From Caulobacter vibrioides (GTDB lineage: Bacteria; Pseudomonadota; Alphaproteobacteria; Caulobacterales; Caulobacteraceae): a stretch of DNA of 64,000 bases. The stretch is from positions 124,001 to 188,000 of the forward strand of contig LNIY01000073.1 in assembly GCA_001449105.1 (NCBI GenBank). Direction: 5' to 3'. The translations under genes and the position numbers were made by a program. Shown in pieces: positions 1 through 8,070 of the stretch. Below the pieces are notes generated by a model, which saw only the letters and a program-made list of their open reading frames with translations, was not told where the DNA came from and searched no databases. How positions within the stretch are numbered: the first letter of the stretch is position 1; the number at the start of each line of letters is the position of its first letter.

Positions 1-1
1 C

Positions 2-28
2 CATCGGGAGGACCAAAAGCCCACATGA
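2..28 (+). CDS. 3' tail of an upstream gene, perhaps a FecI-type sigma factor
   Basis: In frame 2 the first bases encode His-Arg-Glu-Asp-Gln-Lys-Pro-Thr and then TGA, which overlaps the ATG of the FecR gene as ATGA. Such coupling is usual for an ECF sigma factor and its FecR partner, so the missing upstream gene is probably fecI-like. Eight codons cannot prove the identity; this rests on position alone. Confidence 0.3.
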   Translation, partial: HREDQKPT

Positions 29-990
29 GCGACAAGGACAAAACCGGGGGCGAGGCGCTGTTCGAGGCGGCGGCGCGGCGGACGCTGCGGCTTCGCGAGG
101 GGGGCGACCCCGCCGAGCACGCCGCCTGGCTGGCGGCCGGTCCCGAACGTGCCGCGGCGATGGCCGAGGCCGACCATGTGCTGTCGCTGATCGGCGCGGC
201 GACGGCGCCTTTGGCGAGCGAGCCGTTCCAGCCGCGACGCCGACGGGATATCGCAACGCCGCCGCGAGCGCGCCGCCGGGCCTGGCGCATACCGGCCGCC
301 GCCGCGGCCTGCCTGGTGTTGGCCCTCGGGACCGGCGTCGCCTTCAAGGCCTTCGCGCCCGACGATCCCGATCACCTGGTCGCCGAGATCGGGCAGGTTC
401 GCCGGGAAGTGCTGGCCGACGGCAGCGCGGTCACGCTCAACACCGGCGCCGTGCTCGATGTCCGCTACGGCCCCGACGGGCGCAAGGTGCGGCTGCTGAG
501 GGGCGAGGCCTTCTTCGACGTGGTCCACGATCCCTCGCGGCCGTTCGTGGTCGAGAGCCGGGCCGGCAGCGCCCGGGTGCTGGGCACGGCCTTCGACGTG
601 CGCCTGAGGGGCGATGCAGCCCGGGTCAGCGTCCTGCGCGGCGCGGTGCGGGTCGAGCCGGCCAGCGGGCAGGGCGCGGCCGTGCTGCGGGCGGGGCAGG
701 GGGCCTGGCTCGACGGCGCCGCGCCCAGGGCCGTGGCGCTGGAGGATCCGGCGGCGGTCGACGCCTGGCGTCAGGGCCGGCTGGTCGTCTATCACCGGCC
801 GCTGTCCGAGGTGGTCGACGAGATCGGCCGCTATCGGCGCGGCAAGGTCTTCGTACGTGGACAGGCCCTGGCCGCCCGGCCGGTCTCGGGCGTGTTCGAC
901 GTCGCCAGGCCCGACGACGCCATCGACGCCCTGGCCGCGTCGCTGAACCTGCGCACCGCGCGCCTGGGCGGTTTGGTCCTGCTCTACTGA
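25..990 (+). CDS. FecR-family anti-sigma/signal transducer
   Basis: 321 residues. The N-terminal cytoplasmic part (about 1-85) has the DUF4880 look (AAWLAAGPERAAAMAEAD). A single membrane helix lies at about 89-110, followed by a periplasmic FecR domain at about 119-215 (VRLLRGEAFFDV, VLGTAFDVR) and a DUF4974-like C-terminus (RGKVFVRGQAL, ISGVFD-like PVSGVFDVA). Proteins of this family sit in the inner membrane, receive a signal from the STN domain of an outer-membrane receptor and release an ECF sigma factor. The receptor 139 bases downstream has exactly such an STN domain. RBS GGGAGGA precedes the ATG. The cognate sigma factor should lie just outside the window. Confidence 0.92.
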   Translation: MSDKDKTGGEALFEAAARRTLRLREGGDPAEHAAWLAAGPERAAAMAEADHVLSLIGAATAPLASEPFQPRRRRDIATPPRARRRAWRIPAAAAACLVLALGTGVAFKAFAPDDPDHLVAEIGQVRREVLADGSAVTLNTGAVLDVRYGPDGRKVRLLRGEAFFDVVHDPSRPFVVESRAGSARVLGTAFDVRLRGDAARVSVLRGAVRVEPASGQGAAVLRAGQGAWLDGAAPRAVALEDPAAVDAWRQGRLVVYHRPLSEVVDEIGRYRRGKVFVRGQALAARPVSGVFDVARPDDAIDALAASLNLRTARLGGLVLLY

Positions 991-1053
991 CCGCCGCGTA
1001 ACGGCTTCGCAAAAAAATCGCCGCGACCGCTAGGGGATCGCACGGCCGGGTTT

Positions 1054-1114
1054 CGTCTCACCATCATAAGATGCAATTGAGTGTCGCTCGCAATAATGGG
1101 CGGCCCGTGAGACG
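1054..1114 (+). repeat. 8-bp inverted repeat bracketing the receptor promoter
   Basis: CGTCTCAC at 1054-1061 and GTGAGACG at 1107-1114 are perfect inverted copies 45 bases apart. They enclose the Fur-like site in the 139-base leader between fecR and the receptor. They could be a regulator site or close a stem in the leader RNA. Confidence 0.4.
1072..1098 (+). promoter_or_regulatory. Fur-box-like operator
   Basis: The stretch contains CAATTGAG, five spacer bases, then CTCGCAAT: an imperfect palindrome in an AT-richer patch about 30-60 bases before the receptor ATG at 1130. Alphaproteobacterial Fur sites have this TTGAGA/TCTCAA-type half-site arrangement (from memory). Iron-responsive control would suit a heme/iron uptake operon. 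Not verified with a matrix. Confidence 0.5.
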
Positions 1115-1129
1115 AGACCGACCGAAGAC

Positions 1130-4108
1130 ATGACGACGCCTGCTTTCCGTTCCGGCCTGCTGCCCCGTATCCGCCGGCTGTCGTTGTGCCTGGCCCTGGC
1201 CTCGGCCAGCCCGCTGGCCCTTGGCGCGTTGCCCGCCGCCGCCCAGGAGAGCGCGGCCTTCTCGGTCGACATTCCCGCCCAGCCGCTGCCCCAGGCGCTG
1301 AGCCAGTTCTCGCTACAGACCCGCGTCCAGATCGTCTACGCCGTCGAGGCTCCGTATGGCCGTCGCGCCCCCGCCGTGCGCGGCCGCTTCAGCCAGGGCG
1401 AGATCCTGTCGCGCCTGCTGGCCGGCAGCGGCGTCACCTGGCGCGAGGTGCGTCCCGGCGTCGTCACCCTGGAAGCCGCCCCCAGCGGCAAGGGAGCGGT
1501 GGTCACCGACGCCCTGCGCGTCGAGGGCGCATCCGGCGGCGGCGAGGCGCTGAGTGCCCGCGACGCCCTCGGCTACGACAGCGTCTACGATCTCGACGGC
1601 GCCTCGACCTACGCCGGCAAGAGCCAGGTCGAGCGCTACAAGGGCGTCAGCCCCGCCGACGTGCTCAAGGGCATGGTCGGCGTCTACAGCGGCGACGCCC
1701 GAAACAGCGGCGCGCTCGATCCCAGCGTCCGCGGCGTCGAGGGTCCCGGCCGCGTGCCGGTGATCATCGACGGCGGCGAGCAGGCCCTGACCGTCTGGCG
1801 CGGCTACAACGGCGCCAACAACCGCAGCTACATCGACCCCAGCCTGGTCGGCGGCGTGCAGGTGCTGAAAGGTCCGTCCCTGACCGCCGGCGTCCACACC
1901 TCGGTCGGCGGTGCGGTGGTCATCGACACCCTGTCGCCGCGCGACATCCTGCGCGAAGGCGAGCGCTACGGCGCCGAGGTCCGCATCGAGGGTGGCAACA
2001 ACTCCACCAAGCCGCGCCTGCCGACCCTGCTGACCGGCCAGGACTACCGCAACGTGCCCGGCTTTCCCGGCTCCACCGGAACCACGGGCTTTCCGAGCAG
2101 CCCCTACAACGATCCCTACGTGCAGGTGACGCCCCGCACCTCGTCCGACAACGACACCGTCTCGCTGGGCGACCGCGCCGCGCGCCTGGCCATCGCCGGC
2201 CGTAGCGACGACTTCGAATGGCTGGCCGCCTACGCCTGGCGCGAGCGCGGCAACTACTTCGCCGGCGAGAGCGAGGCCGACTATTACCGCCAGACCAGCC
2301 TGCCGACGCCCTCGGGCCCGCAGGACCTGATCAAGCGCCTCGCCTTCAACTACCAGCCCGGCAACGAGGTCCCCAACACCTCCAGCGAGATGAGCTCGTG
2401 GCTGGGCAAGCTGGTCTGGAACATGAGCGATACGCAGCAGCTCAAGTTCGGCGTGCGCGACACCGTCTCGACCTATGGCGAGGTCATGCCCTCGCGGATC
2501 ATCTCGGTCGGCAACAACGGCATGGGCAAGGTGCAGTGGCCGCTCAGCGAGGTCCACGCCACCGCCTGGAACGTCGACTATCGGCTCAAGCCCGGCGGCC
2601 GCTGGGTGGACCTGAAGACGTCCGTCTGGCTGACCCGCACCAACAGCCACACCTACAGCGCCGGCGGCTTCCCCAACTGGGCTCAGAACGCCGCCAACCC
2701 GATCATCAAGAACACCGCCCTGGCCAACGCCAAGAACGACCGCTACGGCCTGTCGCTCAGCAACAAGACCCGCCTGGCCTCGACCCTCGACCTGGTGGTC
2801 GCCGGCGACTGGCAGCACGAGAAGCTGACCTCGCCAGACGTGTGGGGCGGCACGTTCGACGGCTGGCGCCAGTACCCCCGGGCCGGCCGGCGCGAGGAAT
2901 ACAACGTCCACGCCAACCTCGAATGGCGCCCGGTCAGCGAGCTGACCATCACGGCCGGCGCGCGCTACTCGCACTACTGGGCGTTCGACGACTTCCTGGC
3001 CGAGCAGCTGGCCAAGGGCGTGGTGTTCACCAATTACGTCTTCACCGACGGCACGGTGCTCTACCGCACCCTGGTCAACGGCCGCACGGTCAACAACCGC
3101 ATCGCCTGGGAGCGCGACAGCACCGGCAAGTTCACCCGGGCCACCAACCCTTGCGTAAACGGCTTCCTCAACAGCGTGACGAACGCCACCGGCTACTGCG
3201 TGGCCTCGCTGAACCAGGCTCCGGTCACGGCGGTCAGCCGCACCCAGCGCGGCGACGGATGGACGCCCGCGGTCTCGGCCACCTTCAACTTCACGCCCAA
3301 CGCCCGGGCCTATGTCCGCTATGCCGAGGCTTATCGGTTCCCCAGCCTGTTCGAGAGCACGATCGGCTTCTCGGCCGCCATCGACCCGACCCGGCCGCTG
3401 AAGCCCGAGCACGCCCACACCTGGGAGGCGGCCTACGTCCACGACCTGTCGGCGCTGCTGTCGCTGCCCGAAGGCCAGCGCGCCGACGTCAAGCTGACCT
3501 GGTTCCGCAACCGCACCGACAACATCATCGAGCGCGGCACCCAGCTGCAGCTCTCCAACATGGAAAAGCAGATCATCGAGGGGCTGGAGCTGCAGGCCCG
3601 CTATGACAACGGCCGGCTGTTCGCCGACTTTTCCGCCGCCCACAACTTCAAGAACAAGGTTTGCGACCGCCAGCAGGCGATCCTCAAGGCGCCCAACACC
3701 GGCATCGTGCCCGACTGCGTGAACTTCGGCTTCGTCGGGGGTTACCTGCTGACCCAGGCCACCCCCGAGAACTCGGCCAACCTGTCGCTCGGCGCGCGCT
3801 TCCTGGAGCGCCGCCTCGAGATCGGGGTCAGGGGCGCCTACTACAGCGCCTACGACAATCCCGAGCTCGACCGCTTCATCGGCGGGGCCACCGCCACCCG
3901 CGTCGACGGCTGGGCGCTGAACACGCCCTACCTGTGGGACGAGATCGTCACGGTCGACGCCTACGCCAACTTCAAGCTCAACGAGAAGGTCCGGTTCGAG
4001 CTGGTCGGGACCAATCTCAACGACCGCTACTACACCGATCCCCTGACCCGCACGGCCCAGCCGGCCCCCGGGCGCACGCTGAAGCTCAGCATGACCGCCC
4101 GCTACTGA
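1130..4108 (+). CDS. TonB-dependent receptor with STN signalling domain, partner of the hemophilin-like protein
   Basis: 992 residues, long for the family because of the extra N-terminal domain. A signal peptide (about 1-38, ending ALPAAAQ) is followed by an STN domain at about 44-113 (DIPAQPLPQALSQFSLQT, then VVTLEA), the module that contacts FecR-like proteins. A plug domain at about 160-280 (PADVLKGMVGVYSG, GGVQVLKGPS) and a 22-strand barrel ending in Ala-Arg-Tyr follow. FecR lies upstream, and a secreted TbpB-like protein, its Slam exporter and TonB lie downstream, so the ligand is most likely that protein's cargo (heme or an iron complex). This is the layout of the Acinetobacter HphR/HphA/HsmA system, but with added FecIR-type signalling. 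The substrate is inferred, not shown. Confidence 0.93.
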   Translation: MTTPAFRSGLLPRIRRLSLCLALASASPLALGALPAAAQESAAFSVDIPAQPLPQALSQFSLQTRVQIVYAVEAPYGRRAPAVRGRFSQGEILSRLLAGSGVTWREVRPGVVTLEAAPSGKGAVVTDALRVEGASGGGEALSARDALGYDSVYDLDGASTYAGKSQVERYKGVSPADVLKGMVGVYSGDARNSGALDPSVRGVEGPGRVPVIIDGGEQALTVWRGYNGANNRSYIDPSLVGGVQVLKGPSLTAGVHTSVGGAVVIDTLSPRDILREGERYGAEVRIEGGNNSTKPRLPTLLTGQDYRNVPGFPGSTGTTGFPSSPYNDPYVQVTPRTSSDNDTVSLGDRAARLAIAGRSDDFEWLAAYAWRERGNYFAGESEADYYRQTSLPTPSGPQDLIKRLAFNYQPGNEVPNTSSEMSSWLGKLVWNMSDTQQLKFGVRDTVSTYGEVMPSRIISVGNNGMGKVQWPLSEVHATAWNVDYRLKPGGRWVDLKTSVWLTRTNSHTYSAGGFPNWAQNAANPIIKNTALANAKNDRYGLSLSNKTRLASTLDLVVAGDWQHEKLTSPDVWGGTFDGWRQYPRAGRREEYNVHANLEWRPVSELTITAGARYSHYWAFDDFLAEQLAKGVVFTNYVFTDGTVLYRTLVNGRTVNNRIAWERDSTGKFTRATNPCVNGFLNSVTNATGYCVASLNQAPVTAVSRTQRGDGWTPAVSATFNFTPNARAYVRYAEAYRFPSLFESTIGFSAAIDPTRPLKPEHAHTWEAAYVHDLSALLSLPEGQRADVKLTWFRNRTDNIIERGTQLQLSNMEKQIIEGLELQARYDNGRLFADFSAAHNFKNKVCDRQQAILKAPNTGIVPDCVNFGFVGGYLLTQATPENSANLSLGARFLERRLEIGVRGAYYSAYDNPELDRFIGGATATRVDGWALNTPYLWDEIVTVDAYANFKLNEKVRFELVGTNLNDRYYTDPLTRTAQPAPGRTLKLSMTARY

Positions 4109-4175
4109 TCCCCCAATTCACGGCTTTCGACGCGTCGGCTCCCTACCGGCGCGGCGGCGGCCGCTGGATGAGCCC

Positions 4176-4199
4176 GGGCCTCCATCGAAGAGGCCCTTT
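4176..4199 (+). terminator. Hairpin between receptor and secreted-protein genes
   Basis: GGGCCTC (4176-4182) pairs with GAGGCCC (4190-4196) around a 7-base loop and is followed by TTTC. It sits 67 bases after the receptor stop and 24 bases before the next ATG. It could be a partial terminator or an mRNA-stabilising 5' end for the downstream gene. Confidence 0.55.
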
Positions 4200-4223
4200 C
4201 AACTAAGCATCGGAGAAGACGAG

Positions 4224-4988
4224 ATGTCCCGTTCGACCTTCAAGACGCTGATCCTGGCCTCCATCGCCGCCGCCGCCCTGACCGGCGTCGCCCATGCCGG
4301 CATCGTCGGCGAGTCCACCGACGAAACCCACCTGAAGGTGGGCGCCAGCGTGATCAACGCGGGTCCGCACACCGCCGGCAAGGCGGGCGTCGCCGTCGCC
4401 TCGATCGGCCTGTCGGCCTATGTCGACTTCCAGGGCCTGTCGGCCTCGGCCCCGCCGTCGGGCGGCGTCAGCACCATCAACAACCCGTCGACCGCGCCGG
4501 GCAGCCACAACGGCATGGGCGTGTTCAACTTCGCCAAGGTCAGCACCGGCGACCTGTGGTTCGGCGAATGGTCCGACACCGCCAACGCCAATGACGGCAC
4601 CCACACCGTCTACTACGTCGGCGACGACACCGGCGCGACCGCCGGCACGGGCACGGCCAGCTACACGGTGAAGGGTCTCAGCGACTACGCCACCAACGGC
4701 ATCCTGGAAGGGACCTTCAACGCCGACTTCACCGCCGGCACGCTGGGCGGCTACGTCCAGAGCGCCTCGACCGGCTACAAGGTCGACATCGGCTCGGTCG
4801 GCATCTCGGGCCTGAACATCGCCAGCACCACGGCCAACGCCACGGCGACGCAGGGGGCGACCACCCTGGCCTCGGGCGGCGAAGTCAGCGGCAAGTTCTT
4901 CGGCGCCAACGCCGCGGCCCTGGCCGGTCTCGTCACCTTCGGCGGCAACAGCGTCTACGACACCGCCTTCGGCGGCACGAAGAACTGA
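4224..4988 (+). CDS. Hemophilin/TbpB-like secreted protein, Slam cargo
   Basis: 254 residues. A clear signal peptide ends VAHA/GIV (cut after residue 25) and has no lipobox cysteine, so the roughly 229-residue mature protein should be soluble. The Gly/Ala/Thr-rich all-beta sequence contains LWFGEWS near residue 101. A C-terminal part (about 150-254) has LEGTFNADF, FFGANAAALAGLV and the ending TAFGGTKN, which is the signature layout of the 8-strand TbpB-type barrel in Slam-dependent proteins. There are no cysteines; mature-chain histidines are His36, 49, 95 and 117, candidate heme ligands. The Slam gene follows directly. By analogy to HphA it would cross the outer membrane through Slam, bind heme or another ligand and return it to the receptor. 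RBS GGAGAAG precedes the ATG. The family call is from pattern; the ligand is inference. Confidence 0.8.
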   Translation: MSRSTFKTLILASIAAAALTGVAHAGIVGESTDETHLKVGASVINAGPHTAGKAGVAVASIGLSAYVDFQGLSASAPPSGGVSTINNPSTAPGSHNGMGVFNFAKVSTGDLWFGEWSDTANANDGTHTVYYVGDDTGATAGTGTASYTVKGLSDYATNGILEGTFNADFTAGTLGGYVQSASTGYKVDIGSVGISGLNIASTTANATATQGATTLASGGEVSGKFFGANAAALAGLVTFGGNSVYDTAFGGTKN

Positions 4989-4996
4989 GGACGCGA

Positions 4997-5024
4997 GGGG
5001 CGGGGGCCGGTCGGCCCTCGCCCC
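4997..5024 (+). terminator. Very GC-rich hairpin before the Slam gene
   Basis: Arms at 4997-5009 and 5012-5024 pair over 13 positions with one G-U wobble, leaving a tight loop. The structure fills the 47-base gap between the secreted-protein stop and the Slam ATG at 5036; no clear Shine-Dalgarno is visible there. It has no T-run. It is likely to lower Slam expression relative to its cargo or to block 3' decay. Confidence 0.55.
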
Positions 5025-5035
5025 AAGCCCCCGCG

Positions 5036-6532
5036 ATGACCAGGTCGTCCGTTCCCCCGCGTTTCCCGTTCCGCGTCGCCGCCGGCTGCGCGGCTTTCGT
5101 CGTTCTGGCCCTGGCCGGCGCAGCCCACGCCCAGGTCGACGACGACACCCGCCTGCGCCTCGACCAGGACCTGTCGCGCCGCGCCGCCGAGCGCGAGGCC
5201 CGGACCCGGCAGGAGACCGCGCCCGACGTGCTGGTCATCGACGGCCAGGCCTATGCCGTCGGACCCGGCGTCGACGACGTCGGCAAGGCGCTCTACCTGT
5301 CGCTGGCCCGCCGCCAGTGGGCCGACGCCCGCCGCTTCCTGAAGGCCTATCTGGCCTTGCCCGAGCGCGATCCGATGCTGGTCTTCTACGCCCAGGGCCA
5401 ACTGGACAGGCAGGACGGCGACCTTCGCGAGGCCGAGCGCCACTTCCGCCAGCTGCTGGCGCTGCAGCCGAACTTCCAGCCGGGGCGCATCGAGCTGGCC
5501 CGGGTGCTGTTCGAGAACCAGCGCGACCGCGAGGCCGAGGCGATGTTCCGCGCGATCCTCGCCGAACTGCCGGCCGGCGACCCCCGCGCCGCCGGGGTTC
5601 GCCGCAGCGTCGAGACCTTCCTGGCGGCCCTGAAGCGCCGGCGCGGCTGGACCGGCCAGTTCGCGCTGGGGCCCGGCTGGAACTCCAACATCAACCAGGC
5701 CTCGGGCAGCTACGCCTGCCTGCTGCCGGGACCGGAGGGGATCTGCTTCTTCGACCGCAAGACGCCCGACCCCGTGGGCGCGGCGACGGTCGGCTTCGAG
5801 ACGGTGCTCAACCGCCGCCTGCCGCTACGCGGTTCTGGCGGCCTGACTTTCCGGGGCATGGCCTATGGCGAGCTCTATCCGGAAGAGCCGCGCTACAACC
5901 AGGCCACCTTCGTCGCCCAGGCCGGGTTCGACCATCGCACCGCCCGGCTGGCCTTTGGGGTCGCTCCTTCGATCGACGTCGGGACGATGGGCGCCGAGCG
6001 ATTGTACGAAGCGCCGGGCGTGCACGCCGAGGTCAGCCGGGTGATCGGGGTCTCGACCCTGGTCAAGCTGGAGGGCGACTACAAGACGATGCGCTATCGC
6101 CAGGCCTCGTTCTCCGCGCTGGACGGCGATCAGGCCTCGCTTTTCCTGACCGCCTGGCGCGGTCTGGCCGGCGGCTGGACGGTGTTCGGCGGCGTGGACC
6201 TGCTCGACAAGGACGCCGAGCGCGCCGTCAACGCCTATCGCCAGGCCGGCCTGCGCCTGGGGGCCGCGACGCCGACCCTGAAGGGGTTCAACGGGACGCT
6301 GTTCGCCTCGGCCCGCCGCAAGCGCTGGGACGCCGTCAACGAGACGCTGGAGGCCCGCCGCCGCGACGACGAGCAGAGCTTCACCGCCATCCTGCGCGCG
6401 CCGCGCTGGAAGACGCCGGGCGGCTTCACGCCCAGCCTGACGGTGCAGTACGCCAAGGTCGCCAGCAGCATCGACTGGCTGTTCTCCTACGAGAAGACGG
6501 CCGCCAGCCTGAAGCTGGAGCGGGTGTTCTGA
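5036..6532 (+). CDS. Slam-type outer-membrane translocon (DUF560, type XI secretion)
   Basis: 498 residues. Signal peptide to about 32 (AGAAHA/Q). A TPR-rich periplasmic region at about 85-200 includes AERHFRQLLALQPNFQPGRI and ends in the linker ALKRRRGW. From residue 205 a barrel begins with GQFALGPGWNSNINQ, typical of the DUF560 Slam barrel, and it ends VF as outer-membrane proteins do. Slam proteins move TbpB-like lipoproteins or soluble hemophilins across the outer membrane; the adjacent small secreted protein is the obvious client. The stop overlaps the next ATG by one base (TGATG), coupling it to tonB. Slam is known mainly from gammaproteobacteria and Neisseria, so this context is less usual. 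Confidence 0.88.
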   Translation: MTRSSVPPRFPFRVAAGCAAFVVLALAGAAHAQVDDDTRLRLDQDLSRRAAEREARTRQETAPDVLVIDGQAYAVGPGVDDVGKALYLSLARRQWADARRFLKAYLALPERDPMLVFYAQGQLDRQDGDLREAERHFRQLLALQPNFQPGRIELARVLFENQRDREAEAMFRAILAELPAGDPRAAGVRRSVETFLAALKRRRGWTGQFALGPGWNSNINQASGSYACLLPGPEGICFFDRKTPDPVGAATVGFETVLNRRLPLRGSGGLTFRGMAYGELYPEEPRYNQATFVAQAGFDHRTARLAFGVAPSIDVGTMGAERLYEAPGVHAEVSRVIGVSTLVKLEGDYKTMRYRQASFSALDGDQASLFLTAWRGLAGGWTVFGGVDLLDKDAERAVNAYRQAGLRLGAATPTLKGFNGTLFASARRKRWDAVNETLEARRRDDEQSFTAILRAPRWKTPGGFTPSLTVQYAKVASSIDWLFSYEKTAASLKLERVF

Positions 6533-7308
6533 TGCTGGCGTCCCTGCCCATGGCCGTGCTTGAGATCCCCTGCGAGGCGCCCGCCGCGACCGGTCGCAAG
6601 CGCCGCTGGAGCCTGGCCCTGTCCATCGCGGTGGTGCTGCACGTGGCGTTGCTGCTGGGCGCCTATCTGCGGCTTTCCCGGCCGGAGCTGCCGCCCGCCG
6701 CGCCGATCGAGGCCATCTCGGTCGAGTTCGCGGTCGAGCCCGTGGCGCCGCTACGGCCCCGCGACGAGCGACCGCCGGGGCCGGAGGCCAAGGCCGTCGC
6801 GGCCGCCGTCGCCACCCCCGCGCCGCCCAAGGCGATCGATCGTCCGCCCGATCCGCTGGGTGTTCTGCCGGCGGTGGTCCGGTCCGCCGCCAGGGCCTCG
6901 GAGGGCGACGCCTCGGCCAGGCCGTCGGCGCCCAGCGAGGCCTCGGCCCCGCCCGCCGTGTCCGCGCCGCCCGCGCCGGCGATGGCCGCGCCGCGCACCT
7001 CGGCCGCCAGCGCCCGTGACGCGGCGGTCAGCTGGAAGGGCCTGATCCTGGGTCGGCTGAAGGCCTATAGGCGCTATCCCCGCCGCGCCCAGAGCGCCGG
7101 CCAGGAGGGCGTGGTCCATATCGCCTTCACCGTCGATCGGAGCGGGCGGGTGCTGAGCGCCCGGATCGCCAAGGGCTCGGGCTATCCGCTGCTCGACGAC
7201 GAGGCCCTGGCCACGGTCAGGCGCGCCTCGCCCATGCCACCGCCGCCCGATGATGTGCCCGGCGATCCGGTCGAGGTGCTGGCGCCCGTCGAGTTCTTCG
7301 TCAGGTGA
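6532..7308 (+). CDS. TonB-family energy transducer
   Basis: 258 residues. A short cytoplasmic N-terminus is followed by one membrane helix at about 27-46 (SIAVVLHVALLLGAYL), a Pro/Ala-rich spacer to about 165 and a TonB C-terminal domain at about 170-258 (YPRRAQSAGQEGVVHIAF, GSGYPLLDDEALATVRRA). It links the proton-driven ExbBD motor to TonB-dependent receptors; no exbB/exbD gene is present here, so a housekeeping motor is presumably used. One-base overlap with the Slam gene indicates a TonB dedicated to this operon. A second ATG at 6550 is possible. Confidence 0.93.
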   Translation: MLASLPMAVLEIPCEAPAATGRKRRWSLALSIAVVLHVALLLGAYLRLSRPELPPAAPIEAISVEFAVEPVAPLRPRDERPPGPEAKAVAAAVATPAPPKAIDRPPDPLGVLPAVVRSAARASEGDASARPSAPSEASAPPAVSAPPAPAMAAPRTSAASARDAAVSWKGLILGRLKAYRRYPRRAQSAGQEGVVHIAFTVDRSGRVLSARIAKGSGYPLLDDEALATVRRASPMPPPPDDVPGDPVEVLAPVEFFVR

Positions 7309-7443
7309 GGGCGGGGTGGGGCGATCTGTCGATTGTCACCGGTTACGGCTAGCCAAGTCAGCCTCACGCTGTAGAGTTGAGTCGAGTGTTCGCGGCCGGG
7401 TTTCGTCCTGGCGGCGAAGGGGGCGAATGCGGGTTTCCGGCGC

Positions 7444-8070
7444 GTGACAGTTTCGAAGGGGGCGTCGGACGACGCGGTCGTCGCGGCGCACGCGCGACTG
7501 GCGAAAGACGCTGGATTTCAGTTCGACAGGGCGGTGTTCACGCCGCCTGAGATCCCCGAGTGGCTGCGCCACTTCGGCAAGTTCATGCAATTCCTGGCGC
7601 CTTATCTGAAGTGGGTGTTCTGGGGCGCCATCGCGCTGCTGGCGGCGCTGATCATCTACGCCATCGTGCGCGAACTCCTGAAGATTTGGGCGCCGGCGCC
7701 GCGGGCGTTGAAACCGCTGGTCGTCGCCGAGGCCGGCTGGCGGCCCGACGCCGCCGACGCCCGCGACCTGCTGGCCGCCGCCGACGAACTGGCCGCCAGG
7801 GGCCTGTTCGTCGAGGCCGCCCACCTGATCCTGCTGCGCAGCGTCCAGGACATCGAGAAGCGCCGTCCCCGCGCGGTGAAGATATCGCTGACCGCCCGCG
7901 AGATCGCGGTCCTGCCGGCCATCCCGGATGCGGCGCGCCCAGCCTTCGTGGGCATCGCCCGCCTGGTCGAGCGGGGCCTGTTCGGGGGGCGGCCGGTCGA
8001 CGCCGGCGACTTCGCCGAGTGTCGCGCCGCCTATGAGGCCTTCGCCCTGCCTGACGGATGGCGCGGATGA
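7444..8070 (+). CDS. DUF4129 membrane protein
   Basis: 208 residues from a GTG start. One membrane helix at about 57-77 (WVFWGAIALLAALIIYAIV) precedes a cytoplasmic DUF4129-like domain (AADELAARGLFVEAAHLILLRSVQDIEKR). It opens a six-gene operon in which every junction overlaps by 4-14 bases. DUF4129 proteins accompany MoxR/DUF58 systems and are of unknown biochemical role. The start is the least certain part. The preceding 135 bases hold no clear terminator or regulator site. Confidence 0.82.
   Translation: MTVSKGASDDAVVAAHARLAKDAGFQFDRAVFTPPEIPEWLRHFGKFMQFLAPYLKWVFWGAIALLAALIIYAIVRELLKIWAPAPRALKPLVVAEAGWRPDAADARDLLAAADELAARGLFVEAAHLILLRSVQDIEKRRPRAVKISLTAREIAVLPAIPDAARPAFVGIARLVERGLFGGRPVDAGDFAECRAAYEAFALPDGWRG

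Noticed and set aside
1313..3643. Very long antisense frames opposite receptor and other genes
   Set aside because: They mirror third-position GC bias of the real genes, are low-complexity (Ala/Gly/Arg/Val-rich) and have no family motifs.
4224..4988. HasA-type hemophore
   Set aside because: HasA is exported by a type I system without an N-terminal signal peptide. This protein has a clear signal peptide and a TbpB-like C-terminal barrel with a Slam gene next to it.
1044..7407. CGGCCGGGTTTCGTC shared by the leaders at 1044 and 7393 as an ECF promoter
   Set aside because: A 15-base match of this GC-rich composition is expected by chance in 64 kb, and the surrounding bases do not line up.
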